Assembly (NCBI GenBank): GCA_029261965.1
Contig: JAJDAH010000134.1
Coordinates: 1 to 58,974 of the forward strand
Source: Polyangiaceae bacterium
GTDB taxonomy: Bacteria; Myxococcota_A; Polyangia; Polyangiales; Polyangiaceae
Reading direction: 5' to 3'
Length of the DNA: 58,974 bases
This document shows positions 25,501 through 34,136 of this stretch, in pieces (position 1 is the stretch's first letter; every line of letters starts with the position of its first letter). The translations under genes and the position numbers were made by a program. The notes below the pieces were generated by a model. That model was not told the DNA's origin, searched no databases, and saw only the letters and a program-made list of their open reading frames with translations.

Positions 25501-25678
25501 CCTCCTCGACGTCTTCCGCGCTGGCCCCGGGATAGACCACCCGCGCTTGAAGCTCATTGGGGGTAAAATCAGGCAAGGTCTCGCGCTTGAGTCCAGGCAA
25601 GGAAAACGCACCCAAAATCAGCAGAAGCAACATCAGCAGATTGGCGGCGGTCGGGTGCCCGGCGAAAAAGCGGATCAT
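22547..25678 (-). CDS. RND efflux transporter, inner-membrane pump
   Basis: 1043-residue AcrB-like RND permease. It shows the expected layout: first helix at residues 12-30, a large periplasmic porter loop (PGASAEDVEEAICQRFEDAV), a block of helices with the proton-relay region (LVALLIAIGLIMDDSIVIAEN), a second periplasmic loop and a final helix block (GYASLAGIVVNDSILLVTF). Both internal pseudo-repeats are complete. Its ATG overlaps the stop of the membrane fusion gene by four bases. No outer-membrane channel gene is adjacent, so a TolC-like partner elsewhere is expected. Drug or lipid substrate unknown. Confidence 0.93.
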   Translation of the reverse strand: MIRFFAGHPTAANLLMLLLLILGAFSLPGLKRETLPDFTPNELQARVVYPGASAEDVEEAICQRFEDAVDGVTDLLEIRCEAREGLGSATIEMIEGGNLERFIAEVKTEIDAIDDFPDLAEAPTVRELNRTDKVIAIAVSGPMSEPDLKVYAENLKDRLTTIAGVSLVEIQGFSERQIRISLDTTALRQLGMSVSDVAAIVERQNVDRPSGTIETSERDVTVRFADERRDPRAYRDLVVRGGKTGAEVRLGQIADITDRFELDEERVYRNGTRAVLLQVSKTKAQDTISVKQAVEAFVEDERQRAPPAVVLALTRDSASVVEDRLRMLGRNGWQGLLLVFLTMWLFFSFRVSFWVAMGLPVSFMGSIFAMTLFGLSINMLTMVALLIAIGLIMDDSIVIAENIASRLRAGRSPHDAAVEGTAQVTAGVVSSFVTSVCVFLPLAFIEGDIGKVLRVVPIVLIITLAVSLIEAFLILPHHMKHAGAKSPRGRFREAFDSGFERFKEAGLGRLVDLAVRWRYLTVGLVVFAFLASLSMVAGGHLKFRAFPDLDGDVIEARLLLPQGTPLAHTREAVARIASALERVDEALSAGLPGGARLVESTLVQYNLNADAFESGPHVATVTADLLSGELRGLRIDEILNAWRTEIGTIPDVVSLAFKEPQFGPAGVPIDVRLQGDDLQALKAAANEVTDWLGRYAGVLDLSDDLRPGKPELRLKLREGATALGLDAAAIAGQLRAAFHGTTASEIQVGSESFEIDVQLAPGDQDSLADLEYFSVTLPDGAQVPLSAVATLDVGRGFARIARIDGRRTVSVRGDIDPQSGNLNEILADTRSRFLPDFAARYPGVTLSLEGETAEQGETQASMARGFLLGLVGVFVLLSFQFRDYVEPLIVMLAIPLALIGVVWGHLLLGLDLSMPSMLGYASLAGIVVNDSILLVTFVKLRAGEGREVHEAARQASRDRFRPVLLTSLTTIAGLAPLLFEQSLQAQILVPLVTSLAFGLMASTVLILIVIPALYAILHDLGLSTLARDENGAAAPEVSASGAA

Positions 25679-27063
25679 CGCAACGGCGTCTTTCCCGCCG
25701 CCTGGTCCCTTAAGCGCGCGGCCAGCGCCTCGTCCGCGCGCGGCGCCAACAACATGCCTTGAATCGCCGGCACCAGGTCGGACACGACAAGCCGCTCGCC
25801 GGGTGTCAGCCCCTCGCGAATAACGACAAAATCGCTCTGCGCCGCGCCGGTCACGACCGGGCGAATCTCCAGGCGGTTATCGCCGTTGGCCAAATAGACC
25901 GCCGCCTCGCCCTTGGGGCCGGCATGGAGCGCGACGCGCGGCGCCACGATGTACCCGGGGCGCACCGGGGTACGCAGCTCAACTTCCACGAACATGTTCT
26001 TAATCAGAGGCGGGCGGGTTCCCGGGATGACCTTTTTGTACGGGTCGTCGACGGCGACGATGAAGCCGATCGTGCGGGTCTGAGAATCAACCGTGTCGCT
26101 GACCCGGTCAAAGCGCGCCTCCCAGGCCGCGTTCAACTCTCCGGTCCGCAGGCGTACCCGTGCACTCAGGTTCCATTGCCGTGGCAAATTCGACAGGCTT
26201 GGAACATTCAAGGCACCAAGGTCATGGCCGACCGGGACCAGGGGCCGCACGTGATCGAACGCCATCTGTGCCGAAATCTCCGCAACATTCACCGAATCGG
26301 CGACCACGAGCTTCTGATTTACGGCGGCGAACTGCATTTCCTCAGTCGCCACCTCGGCAATTCGGGCGTCGAATGGCAGGCGAATCTCGGTCCGCGTCAG
26401 ATCGAGCTCCGCCTGCGCCAACTCAGCTTCCTTGAGCGCCCCGTCGGCCTCCAGCAGGCGCCGCTCGGCGGGTATCAACGCCAATTGGTTTTGAAGATCC
26501 TGAACACGCTGGCCTTGCGCCAACAAGGCGCTTTCGGATTGGTCGGCGCTCGATTGGCTCGCATTGCCCCGGGCCAACAAGGTCTTCTTGCGGTCGAAGT
26601 CGGCTTCCGCAAGGATCAGGGCACGGCGCTCGATGCTCAACAGGGCCGTAGTATTGGCTTCGCGAACCGAAATCTCGTTGAGCTGAGCGGCGATGCTTTC
26701 CAGTCCGGCCTTGCCGCGAGTGACCGCCAGGTCGTAATCGGTCGGATCGATGCGCAGAATGAGCGTCCCGGCCGCGAGGACGCGGCCACGTTCCAAATCC
26801 GGATGCCGGTAGACGATCTTGCCGGCGACCTCGGCCGCCGCCTCCCAGACCTTGCCGGGCTGCACGTAACCGTACCCAAGGGCGCGCGGAACATAATCGC
26901 CGGCCACGACCTCGATAAAGCGGATCGGGCGAGCGGTTTCGCTTGGCGGCGATTGCTCCGGTGCGGAGCGGCCGGAAATTTGCCACGCGATCAAAAGCGC
27001 GCCCACCAGAATTGGCGGGACGATCAACAGACGCCTGAAAATTTTCCCCGCATTCACCGGCAC
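25675..27063 (-). CDS. RND efflux membrane fusion protein
   Basis: 462-residue periplasmic adaptor (HlyD/AcrA type). One N-terminal anchor helix (LLIVPPILVGALLIAW) is followed by the lipoyl half-motif around VAGKIVYRHPDL, a long alpha-helical hairpin (about 120-200, AAQLNEISVREANTTALL), the second lipoyl half (LTRTEIRLPFDARIAEV) and a beta-barrel region. The start is taken as the GTG at 27063 because GGAGG lies six bases upstream; an in-frame upstream ATG at 27114 lacks a ribosome binding site. It is co-transcribed with the RND pump. Confidence 0.88.
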   Translation of the reverse strand: MPVNAGKIFRRLLIVPPILVGALLIAWQISGRSAPEQSPPSETARPIRFIEVVAGDYVPRALGYGYVQPGKVWEAAAEVAGKIVYRHPDLERGRVLAAGTLILRIDPTDYDLAVTRGKAGLESIAAQLNEISVREANTTALLSIERRALILAEADFDRKKTLLARGNASQSSADQSESALLAQGQRVQDLQNQLALIPAERRLLEADGALKEAELAQAELDLTRTEIRLPFDARIAEVATEEMQFAAVNQKLVVADSVNVAEISAQMAFDHVRPLVPVGHDLGALNVPSLSNLPRQWNLSARVRLRTGELNAAWEARFDRVSDTVDSQTRTIGFIVAVDDPYKKVIPGTRPPLIKNMFVEVELRTPVRPGYIVAPRVALHAGPKGEAAVYLANGDNRLEIRPVVTGAAQSDFVVIREGLTPGERLVVSDLVPAIQGMLLAPRADEALAARLRDQAAGKTPLR

Positions 27064-27177
27064 CCCCGTCCTCCACCTTTTCACGAGGGCGCCAGAATAC
27101 TCTGGCCACGCCACGAGCCAAGGCCCGGAATATCGTTATCCCAAGTAAGCTGCCGCTTAGATCAAGTCTTTCTGAAC

Positions 27178-27357
27178 TTAGGCGGCGGCGCTCGGCTCCC
27201 GAATTTCCCGGTCAAGTCGTGCGCGTGCCAAGTCCACGGCCTGCCAAACGTCGCGCAGGGTCAGCCCATCTCTGTGCAAAATGAACTCGAGGATCGGATC
27301 GGACAGTAGATCTTCCAAGGACGGCTCACCCTCCACCCAAGCCCGCTTTTTGGTCAT
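27178..27357 (-). CDS. small protein of unknown function (59 aa)
   Basis: A short open frame with a strong GGGAGG ribosome binding site six bases before its ATG at 27357. The 59-residue product begins MTKKRAWVEGEPSLEDLLSD and contains a hydrophobic/charged helix (ILEFILHRDGLTLRDVWQAV), ending AAA. The motif SLEDLLSDPILEFIL..D.L resembles short regulatory or toxin-antitoxin-sized proteins, but I recognise no family. It lies 114 bp upstream of the efflux operon and is read in the same direction. Confidence 0.65.
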   Translation of the reverse strand: MTKKRAWVEGEPSLEDLLSDPILEFILHRDGLTLRDVWQAVDLARARLDREIREPSAAA

Positions 27358-27734
27358 AGTGCCTCCCTGTTTCTCGCGCCTTGCCAGTTAACATAGGGAC
27401 GCACTGCGAAATGACATCGTGGAGAATCGTGATTATTTTGTGGCACTTGGCGGGTTAGAGTGAGGCCTGGCCCCCGGGTTGGCGAGCCGGGCACGCCGCC
27501 TATAGATCTGTACAGGGGTCTTGCCGGTATGATTAATAATTCGTAAGGGGCGAGAGGTTAGGCTGACAACTCTGGTCACAGCATTGATTTTTTTGCGCTA
27601 ACGTTATTCACTGGCAGCGAAGCGCGACTCGCCGGACGGCAATTCCGGGCGGGTGCATTCGCAATAAGGGGGGCGGCACGGCAGGGGCACCGTGGGCTCG
27701 AACCTACTATGATCCGCCCGGGAAGAGTGCCGAT
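27358..27734. other. 377-bp interval before the XrtA locus
   Basis: No gene seen. It holds a CCCGG/CCGGG hairpin near 27480 and a T-tract (27587-27593). A TGGTCA-N5-TTGAT string near 27570 is only a poor sigma-54 match and is not called. The interval marks the change from efflux genes to the exosortase cluster. Confidence 0.4.
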
Positions 27735-29186
27735 TTGAGACGCCAGGCGAGGACTTTTGGCATCGTGACCACGGCTTCCGCGTGCGGGGCCTTGGCGCTT
27801 GGCGCCGCCCCGATGGCGGCGGAATTTCGCTTGGAGCCCAGTATTTCGGTCCAAGAGAGCTTCTCCGACAACGTCGACCAAGATCCCGACGGCCAGGAAA
27901 AGACGGCCCTCATTACGGAAGTGTCGCCGGGCGCAATCCTGCGTTGGACCGGCCGGCGCGTGACGACCTCGATCGACCTAGCCCTGACGGCCAGCCACCA
28001 AACGGACGGTGAAGACGAAGGCATTACCCTCGAACCGAACGCGGCGGGTCTGGGAAGCGTCGAAATCCTACGCGAGAATTTATTCCTGGACGCCGCCGCG
28101 GCGGCCAGCGCCGATTTGCTGAATACCCGCGAGCAAGATACCGAGGCCAACCGGGAGATCATTCAAACTTATAGCGCCAGCCCCCGTCTGGTCGGCAGCT
28201 TTGGAAGTTTCGCGGACGCCGAAACGAGTTACCGCTTCGACCAGGTGATCAACGACGACAGCGGCGACTCGGAGACTTTGGGTAATAGCCAAACTCACAC
28301 GATCGAGGCCGCGCTGAACTCCGGATCGGATTTCGCGATATATCGTTGGGGTCTTAGCGGCCAGGTTTCTGAGAGCGACCGCGATAACGATGATGACGTA
28401 TCGCGCCGCGACGCCAGATTGGACCTGGAATATGTGGTGGACCGGTCGTTCTCGCTGTTAGCGAGCGGCGGATACCAGTTTTTCGACGACGGCGATCAAT
28501 CCAACGATATCAACGACCCGACGTGGAATGGGGGCTTTCGGTGGCGCCCTGGGCCACGCACGGACCTCACGGCCACTTACGGTCAGCGCGACAACGCGAA
28601 AAGCCTGGCAGCCGATCTTCGGTACCAGATTACCCCGCAAACCGGTTTTTTTGCGATTTACAGCGAGGTCCTGGAAACCGGGCAGGAGCGTTTGGCCCGA
28701 GACCTATCTTCGATCGGTACGGACCCGGATACCGGTGCCCTCATCGATACCAATACGGGTTTACCCTTTGACCCCTCCACCAGTTCGACCTCGCTCGACA
28801 ACGATACCCAGCGCACCAAGACCCTCTCCACCGGTCTGAATGGGGTCCGCGGCCGCAATACCTTCGGCATTACCGGCACGGTCGAGTTCACTGAGGATCA
28901 GAGCAGTATTGGCGACGACGAAGACGCTTATATCGTTAATCTGAGCTGGGGGAGACAATTGAGCCCCCGGGCCCAGATTGGAACAAATGCTAGCTATGCC
29001 AGAAACGAGTTCAAACTCGACGGCCGTGAGGATAACGAATACTCTGCCGGCATAGAATATTCGTATAATTTATTCGAGAATATGAGAGCATTCGGCAGTT
29101 ACGATTTTACAAAACAAGATTCTACAGACAGCAACGAAGAGTTTCTTGAGAACTTAGTAACCTTAGGCGTCGGCGTTACGTTTTGA
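27735..29186 (+). CDS. XrtA/PEP-CTERM-associated outer-membrane beta-barrel protein
   Basis: 483-residue outer-membrane protein of the family found next to exosortase A (TIGR03016-like). A signal peptide (about 1-29, ending APMAAE) is followed by many amphipathic beta strands with aromatic girdles and acidic turns, and the chain ends in a strand closing with Phe (LGVGVTF), as porins do. It probably forms a channel or anchor for the exopolysaccharide. The start is TTG at 27735 with GGGAAGAG upstream. First gene of the locus; GC content is slightly lower than in the preceding genes. Confidence 0.82.
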   Translation: MRRQARTFGIVTTASACGALALGAAPMAAEFRLEPSISVQESFSDNVDQDPDGQEKTALITEVSPGAILRWTGRRVTTSIDLALTASHQTDGEDEGITLEPNAAGLGSVEILRENLFLDAAAAASADLLNTREQDTEANREIIQTYSASPRLVGSFGSFADAETSYRFDQVINDDSGDSETLGNSQTHTIEAALNSGSDFAIYRWGLSGQVSESDRDNDDDVSRRDARLDLEYVVDRSFSLLASGGYQFFDDGDQSNDINDPTWNGGFRWRPGPRTDLTATYGQRDNAKSLAADLRYQITPQTGFFAIYSEVLETGQERLARDLSSIGTDPDTGALIDTNTGLPFDPSTSSTSLDNDTQRTKTLSTGLNGVRGRNTFGITGTVEFTEDQSSIGDDEDAYIVNLSWGRQLSPRAQIGTNASYARNEFKLDGREDNEYSAGIEYSYNLFENMRAFGSYDFTKQDSTDSNEEFLENLVTLGVGVTF

Positions 29187-29525
29187 TCTTGCCGGAATAC
29201 CGATAAGGGTCACCCCAGTTCTCGGGGCTTCCAAACCAAGGCCTGGGGAGTACTGGCAAATCATTGATCTACCTACAAACTTAATTGAATGTTAAAATTG
29301 TGAAGCCAGTATGATATGAGGTCACCTACGGGTGGGTCGGCAACGACGCGTTTTCGGCCGGAGCGGGGGCACTTGCAGGGCAGCGACGTCCGAAGGATTT
29401 CTCCTCAGTTCGCTAGGACCCGAGCCTGCCGCTCAGCAAGGGTATGCGGCAAATGCCACACGGCAACCAGTAAGTGAAGTGCGCGGCACCTTCGAAACAG
29501 TATTGCAGCATCTGAACCGGTCAAG
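29187..29525. other. 339-bp interval inside the XrtA locus
   Basis: No gene, promoter of clear type or strong terminator is visible. A short AT-rich stretch (29262-29312) could carry a promoter for the ATPase gene. Confidence 0.35.
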
Positions 29526-30359
29526 ATGTACAGAGAATTCTATAAGCTTACTGGTCGGCCATTCCAACTGAGCCCGGATCCGGCCTTCTTCTTCGAGGCG
29601 AAGCCGCACAAGAAAGCGCTGGCTTACCTGACCTATGGTATCAGCCAGAGCGAAGGCTTCATCGTCATCACGGGTGAGATCGGCGCCGGCAAGACGATCC
29701 TGGTCGAATATATCCTTTCCACTTTCGTCGGTAAGAACGTCGTTGCGGCAAAGGTAATTACGACTCAATTGAATGCGGACGATCTTTTGCGCATGGTCGC
29801 CTCCGCCTTCGACATCCCCCAGGAAGGCGCGGATAAGGCCACGATTTTACGGCGCATGGAATCCTTCCTCGTCGACTGCGGCCGCACGAACAAGTCCGTC
29901 CTGTTGTTCGTCGACGAGGCCCAGAACTTGCCGCACAGCGCCCTGGAAGAATTACGCATGTTATCGAACATGCAGGTGAGTGGGCGCTCGCTGTTGCAGA
30001 TCTATCTTCTGGGCCAACCGGAATTTCGCCGCACGATCGCGCGTAAGAGCCTGGAGCAACTGCGCCAAAGAGTGATTACATCCTATCATCTACAACCGCT
30101 CGATGCTGAAGAGACGCAACTATATATCGAGCATCGCCTGCGCCGTGTCGGCTGGCAGGACGACCCGCACATTACCCCCGAGGCATTTCAGATGATCTTC
30201 GAGGCGGCCGGCGGTGTGCCCCGCAAGATCAACCTGTTATGCGACCGGCTACTGCTGCTGGGGTATCTTGAGGAGAAGCACGAGATCGACGCCGAGATCG
30301 TCAAAGAAGTCGTGCTCGATATGCATACAGAGGGATCGGCGCCGGCGCTCTCGGCATGA
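29526..30359 (+). CDS. XrtA/PEP-CTERM-associated AAA ATPase
   Basis: 277-residue ExeA-like AAA ATPase of the type that accompanies exosortase A (TIGR03015-like). It begins MYREFYKLTGRPFQLSPDPAFF, then shows Walker A GEIGAGKT near residue 52, Walker B LLFVDEAQNLP near 122, and the sensor region GGVPRKINLLCDRLLLLGYLE. It probably powers assembly or regulation of the polysaccharide export complex at the cytoplasmic face. It is followed by the deacetylase and FemAB genes, likely one transcript. Confidence 0.9.
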   Translation: MYREFYKLTGRPFQLSPDPAFFFEAKPHKKALAYLTYGISQSEGFIVITGEIGAGKTILVEYILSTFVGKNVVAAKVITTQLNADDLLRMVASAFDIPQEGADKATILRRMESFLVDCGRTNKSVLLFVDEAQNLPHSALEELRMLSNMQVSGRSLLQIYLLGQPEFRRTIARKSLEQLRQRVITSYHLQPLDAEETQLYIEHRLRRVGWQDDPHITPEAFQMIFEAAGGVPRKINLLCDRLLLLGYLEEKHEIDAEIVKEVVLDMHTEGSAPALSA

Positions 30360-30483
30360 CGCCGTTTCGGCCCCTCCCGGCCGCATCCAGGACATTTCAG
30401 TGTCCGGCCGCATGCTGGACAAAGGCGCCATCGGCGGCGGCGCAAAGTCTAGATTGCATTGCCCAATTATCGGAGGCTGACTT

Positions 30484-31407
30484 TTGGTAATGGAGGCGAG
30501 GGCGGACAATCGGCTGCCGGCCGGGAAATCGGACGCTGGACGCACAAGCCGTGTGAACGGTCGCCCGGTCAACGCGATGAGCGTCGACGTCGAAGACTAT
30601 TTCCAGGTCTCCGCTTTCGCGGCCACGACACGCCGCGAGGACTGGGATCGTTATCCCAGCCGGGTTGAGCGAAACGTCGATGTCATCCTGGAACTTTTCG
30701 ACGGCCAGGATGTGAAAGCGACGTTTTTTACACTGGGCTGGATCGCCGAAAAATACCCGGAAATACTGCGCCGCATCGTGGCTGGCGGCCACGAGGTCGC
30801 CAGTCACGGCTACCACCACATCCGGGTCACCGAACAGACCCCGGAGGAATTTCGCGCCGACGTGCGGCGCACCAAGGCAACGCTGGAGGATCTTTCGGGC
30901 ACCCCGGTGCGCGGCTACCGCGCGGCCAGTTTCTCGGTCGATTCTCGTACCCCCTGGGCCTTTGAAATCCTGGCCGAGGAGGGTCACGCCTATAGCTCCA
31001 GCGTGTATCCGATCCGGCACGACCTTTACGGCATGCCCGAGGCGCCTCGTTTCCCCTTCCATCCGGACGGGGGTAAGGGTCTACTCGAGATACCGGTCAC
31101 CACGGTCAAGGTATTGGGCCACAATTTCCCCTGCGGCGGCGGCGGATATTTTCGCTTGCTGCCCTATACGCTCTCGCGCTGGGCGATGCGGCGGGTGAAC
31201 GCGGCGGACGAACAATCTTGTATCTTCTATTTCCATCCTTGGGAGATCGATCCCGGTCAACCCCGGGTGTCGGGCCTGGCGTTCAAATCCCGCTTCAGGC
31301 ACTACACCAACCTCGGACGCATGCAGCATAGGCTGCGGACTGTGTTGTCGGAGTTCTCCTGGGACCGCGTGGACCGCGTTTTCCTCGGCGCCGAGGCGGA
31401 AAGCTGA
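30484..31407 (+). CDS. XrtA-associated polysaccharide deacetylase
   Basis: 307-residue NodB-type deacetylase with the C-terminal DUF3473 extension typical of the XrtA system (TIGR03006-like). It removes acetyl groups from the exopolysaccharide. Catalytic features are SVDVEDYFQ (Asp pair), HEVASHGYHH (metal histidines) and the later FYFHPWEIDPGQPR. The start is assigned to TTG at 30484: GGAGG at 30472-30476 is seven bases before it, but 13 bases before the in-frame ATG at 30490, so both remain possible. Two bases separate the stop from the FemAB gene. Confidence 0.9.
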   Translation: MVMEARADNRLPAGKSDAGRTSRVNGRPVNAMSVDVEDYFQVSAFAATTRREDWDRYPSRVERNVDVILELFDGQDVKATFFTLGWIAEKYPEILRRIVAGGHEVASHGYHHIRVTEQTPEEFRADVRRTKATLEDLSGTPVRGYRAASFSVDSRTPWAFEILAEEGHAYSSSVYPIRHDLYGMPEAPRFPFHPDGGKGLLEIPVTTVKVLGHNFPCGGGGYFRLLPYTLSRWAMRRVNAADEQSCIFYFHPWEIDPGQPRVSGLAFKSRFRHYTNLGRMQHRLRTVLSEFSWDRVDRVFLGAEAES

Positions 31408-31409
31408 GC

Positions 31410-32456
31410 ATGGACGGCACGACCCCCGTTCTGGAGATCCGCCACCTCGAGAATGCCCGACGCGGCGATTGGGATGCCTTTGTCGACACCTGCCCAGAGG
31501 CCACCTTCTTCCATCGCGGCGGCTGGAAGGAAGTGATCGAGCGCAGCTTCGGCCATCGATGCTACTACCTTTTCGCCGAGTCTCAGGGTATCGTTCGCGG
31601 TGTCCTGCCATTGGTATATATTAATAGCCGGTTGTTCGGCCGGTCGCTGATTTCCAACGGATATTCCGTGGTTGGCGGCCCGATCGCCCTAGACGCGCGC
31701 ACGCGCCAAGCGCTTGACGCCGAAGCGCTTCGTCTTGCCGAACAACTAAATGTCGATCACATCGAATATCGTCTACGCGCGCCCGCGCATTCCAACTGGA
31801 CATGCAATTCCGACCTCTACGTGACCTTCCGCAAAGACATAGACCCCGATCCCGAAAAAAATCTGCTGGCCATTCCACGGAAACAGCGTGCCATGGTTCG
31901 CAAGGGAATCAAGCTGGGTCTACAAGGCGAAGTGGATGAGACCACCGATCGATTTTTTTCCCTATACGCCGAAAGCGTGCGCAACCTCGGCACGCCCGTT
32001 TATTCGCGAAAATTCTTCAGCACCCTGAAAGACGTTTTCGGTCCCGATTGCGAGATCGTTTCGGTGGTCCACGAAGGACAGGCCGTCGCAGGGGTTATGA
32101 ATTTCTTGTTTCGCGATGAGATCCTGCCCTACTACGGCGGTGGCGGGGTAGCGGCCCGCGCGGTCGCGGGAAACGATTTCATGTATTGGGACGTCATGCG
32201 CCGGGCGTGCGAACGCGGGACACGCGTGTTCGACTTTGGCCGCAGCAAGCGCGGGACAGGCTCCTTCGCCTTCAAGAAGCACTGGGGATTCGAGGCGGTG
32301 CCCCTACACTACGAATACAAACTTGTGCGCGGGCGCGAAGTGCCGGAAATCAATCCCACGAACCCGAAGTTCCGGCTTCTTATTTCCATGTGGCGCCGCT
32401 TACCGCTGCCGGTCGCGAACATTCTGGGGCCCTTAATCTCGCGCGATCTGGCATGA
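31410..32456 (+). CDS. XrtA-associated FemAB-like acyltransferase
   Basis: 348-residue protein of the FemAB/GNAT-fold family associated with exosortase A (TIGR03019-like). Motifs include EATFFHRGGWKEVIERSFGH near the N terminus and, in the C-terminal half, FRDEILPYYGGG with DFGRSKRGTGSFAFKKHWGF. Members transfer an aminoacyl or acyl group; here the acceptor is presumably the exopolysaccharide or a sorted protein. The stop overlaps the xrtA start by four bases (ATGA). Confidence 0.9.
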   Translation: MDGTTPVLEIRHLENARRGDWDAFVDTCPEATFFHRGGWKEVIERSFGHRCYYLFAESQGIVRGVLPLVYINSRLFGRSLISNGYSVVGGPIALDARTRQALDAEALRLAEQLNVDHIEYRLRAPAHSNWTCNSDLYVTFRKDIDPDPEKNLLAIPRKQRAMVRKGIKLGLQGEVDETTDRFFSLYAESVRNLGTPVYSRKFFSTLKDVFGPDCEIVSVVHEGQAVAGVMNFLFRDEILPYYGGGGVAARAVAGNDFMYWDVMRRACERGTRVFDFGRSKRGTGSFAFKKHWGFEAVPLHYEYKLVRGREVPEINPTNPKFRLLISMWRRLPLPVANILGPLISRDLA

Positions 32457-34051
32457 GTGCGCGCGTCGTGGACGAGGGCGCGGAGGATACGGCCAAGCCG
32501 GACACCGACCGGCGCGAGTTGCGCGCAGGCGCCTGGCGTTGGGCAGGTGGCGCCGTCGCCCTTGGCGTCCTTTCGATTCTCGCTATTTTTTGGGAGACGG
32601 CCTGGTCTATCGCCCATACCTGGTCGACCTCGCCCGCCTTCAGTCACGGCTTCTTGATAGCCCCCATTTCCGGCTTCTTGATCTGGAGACAACGCGATCG
32701 CCTGGCGAGGCTTTCGCCGAAGCCTTCGATCTTGGGCTTGGCCGCCTCGGCGGTGGCCGCTCTGGTTTGGCTGATCGGCGACGTCGCCGCAGTGCAAATT
32801 CTCCAGCAGGTCGCGTTGATCGCCTTCTTGCAATGTGTGGTTCTGGCCGTGATCGGTATAAGGGCGACCGCCGTCATCGCGGTCCCGCTCCTCTATCTAT
32901 TTTTCGGCGCGCCGTTCGGCACCTTCCTGATCGCGCCCCTGCAAGACGTAACCGCCGCGTTCGTCGTTCGCATGCTGCAGCTCATCGGCATGCCGGTTTA
33001 TCTGGATGGCATCTTCATACATATTCCAAGCGGTAGCTTCGAGGTGGCCGAAGCCTGCGCAGGCTTGCGGTTTCTCATTACCTCGATCGCGCTCGGCGTT
33101 ATCTTTGCCTACGAATTCTATCGGCAGCTTTGGCGCCGCGCGCTATTCATGGCCTTGTCGGTGATCGTGCCGATCATCGCGAACGGGTTTCGCGCCACCG
33201 GAATAGTTCTCTTGGCGCATTACAGCGACTATGAGATCGCGGCCGGCGCCGATCACATCACCTATGGCTTGATCTTCCTCAGCCTGGTCCTGTTCTGCTT
33301 ACTTGGCATCGGGTATTCGTTCCGTGAGCCGTATAGCGAAATCGCCGCTGCCGCCGCCCCATCTGCCACGCCGGCCGCCCAACCGGCCGACAACCAAGCT
33401 GCCGCCCGGGTTTTGTCGCTGCTTCGCTTTCCGGCGGCGGCGGCAGGGGTGTTGCTGATCGCGGTCGCGAGTTGGACCTACGCAACGCAGGTCGTCGGTA
33501 CCGACGAGAAATCACGGGCGTCGCTATCTTCGCCCGCCGCCGGTCCTTGGCATGCGGTGGCCCCGGTTCCCACCGATTGGCAACCCACTTTCCCCAATGC
33601 CAGCCAAGAGATCATGCAGAGCTATAGCGACGGCGCCCGGCGGGTAGACGTCTATCTCGCGTTTTTCGCCCAGCAGCGTCAGGGTGCGGAGGCGGTAAAT
33701 TGGATGAACAGCTTGGCCGGGGCGGCGCCCTGGACGCGCGGCGGCGGCGGCTCCCTAGAGGTCCAGGTTTCCGGTCAATCGATCGCCGCCAACTATGAAA
33801 GAATTGTCGCGCGCGAGCGCCGGCGGACAATCTGGTATTGGTATTGGGTCGATGGCCGCCTAACCGACAGTCCTTTGTATGCTAAAGTCCTGGAGGCCAA
33901 AGCGAAGTTGTTGAGAGGCGAACAAGCCGCCGCGGTGATTGCGCTGGCCACCGATTCGACCGACGACCCTAAAGTCGCCCAGGCCGCATTGTCCGAGTTT
34001 CTGGCACAGGCTTGGCCCCTGACGCAGATGGTCGCCACGCAAAAATTTTAG
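32453..34051 (+). CDS. xrtA: exosortase A with fused EpsI domain
   Basis: 532-residue fusion. The N-terminal half (about 30-300) is the polytopic exosortase, a transpeptidase/protease that cleaves PEP-CTERM tails in the inner membrane: Cys202 in AEACAGLRF, Arg247 in ANGFRATG and His268 in ADHITYG are the expected catalytic residues. After one more helix (about 330-350) comes a periplasmic EpsI-like domain (PTDWQPTFP...YLAFFAQQRQGAE...NWMNS). The start overlaps femAB by four bases. The substrate in this window is the PEP-CTERM protein at 47834-48535. Confidence 0.93.
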   Translation: MSARVVDEGAEDTAKPDTDRRELRAGAWRWAGGAVALGVLSILAIFWETAWSIAHTWSTSPAFSHGFLIAPISGFLIWRQRDRLARLSPKPSILGLAASAVAALVWLIGDVAAVQILQQVALIAFLQCVVLAVIGIRATAVIAVPLLYLFFGAPFGTFLIAPLQDVTAAFVVRMLQLIGMPVYLDGIFIHIPSGSFEVAEACAGLRFLITSIALGVIFAYEFYRQLWRRALFMALSVIVPIIANGFRATGIVLLAHYSDYEIAAGADHITYGLIFLSLVLFCLLGIGYSFREPYSEIAAAAAPSATPAAQPADNQAAARVLSLLRFPAAAAGVLLIAVASWTYATQVVGTDEKSRASLSSPAAGPWHAVAPVPTDWQPTFPNASQEIMQSYSDGARRVDVYLAFFAQQRQGAEAVNWMNSLAGAAPWTRGGGGSLEVQVSGQSIAANYERIVARERRRTIWYWYWVDGRLTDSPLYAKVLEAKAKLLRGEQAAAVIALATDSTDDPKVAQAALSEFLAQAWPLTQMVATQKF

Positions 34052-34136
34052 AGCTTTAGGTTCCTGGCGGCGCTCTTAGCTGTCTAGCTAAAGATAATTG
34101 GTTTAAGGTCGCCTTGCCTTGAAACATGACGCCCGC

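Noticed and set aside
27560-27590. Sigma-54 promoter before the beta-barrel gene
   Set aside because: TGGTCA-N5-TTGAT misses the GC of the -12 element and the C of TGGCA; too weak to call.
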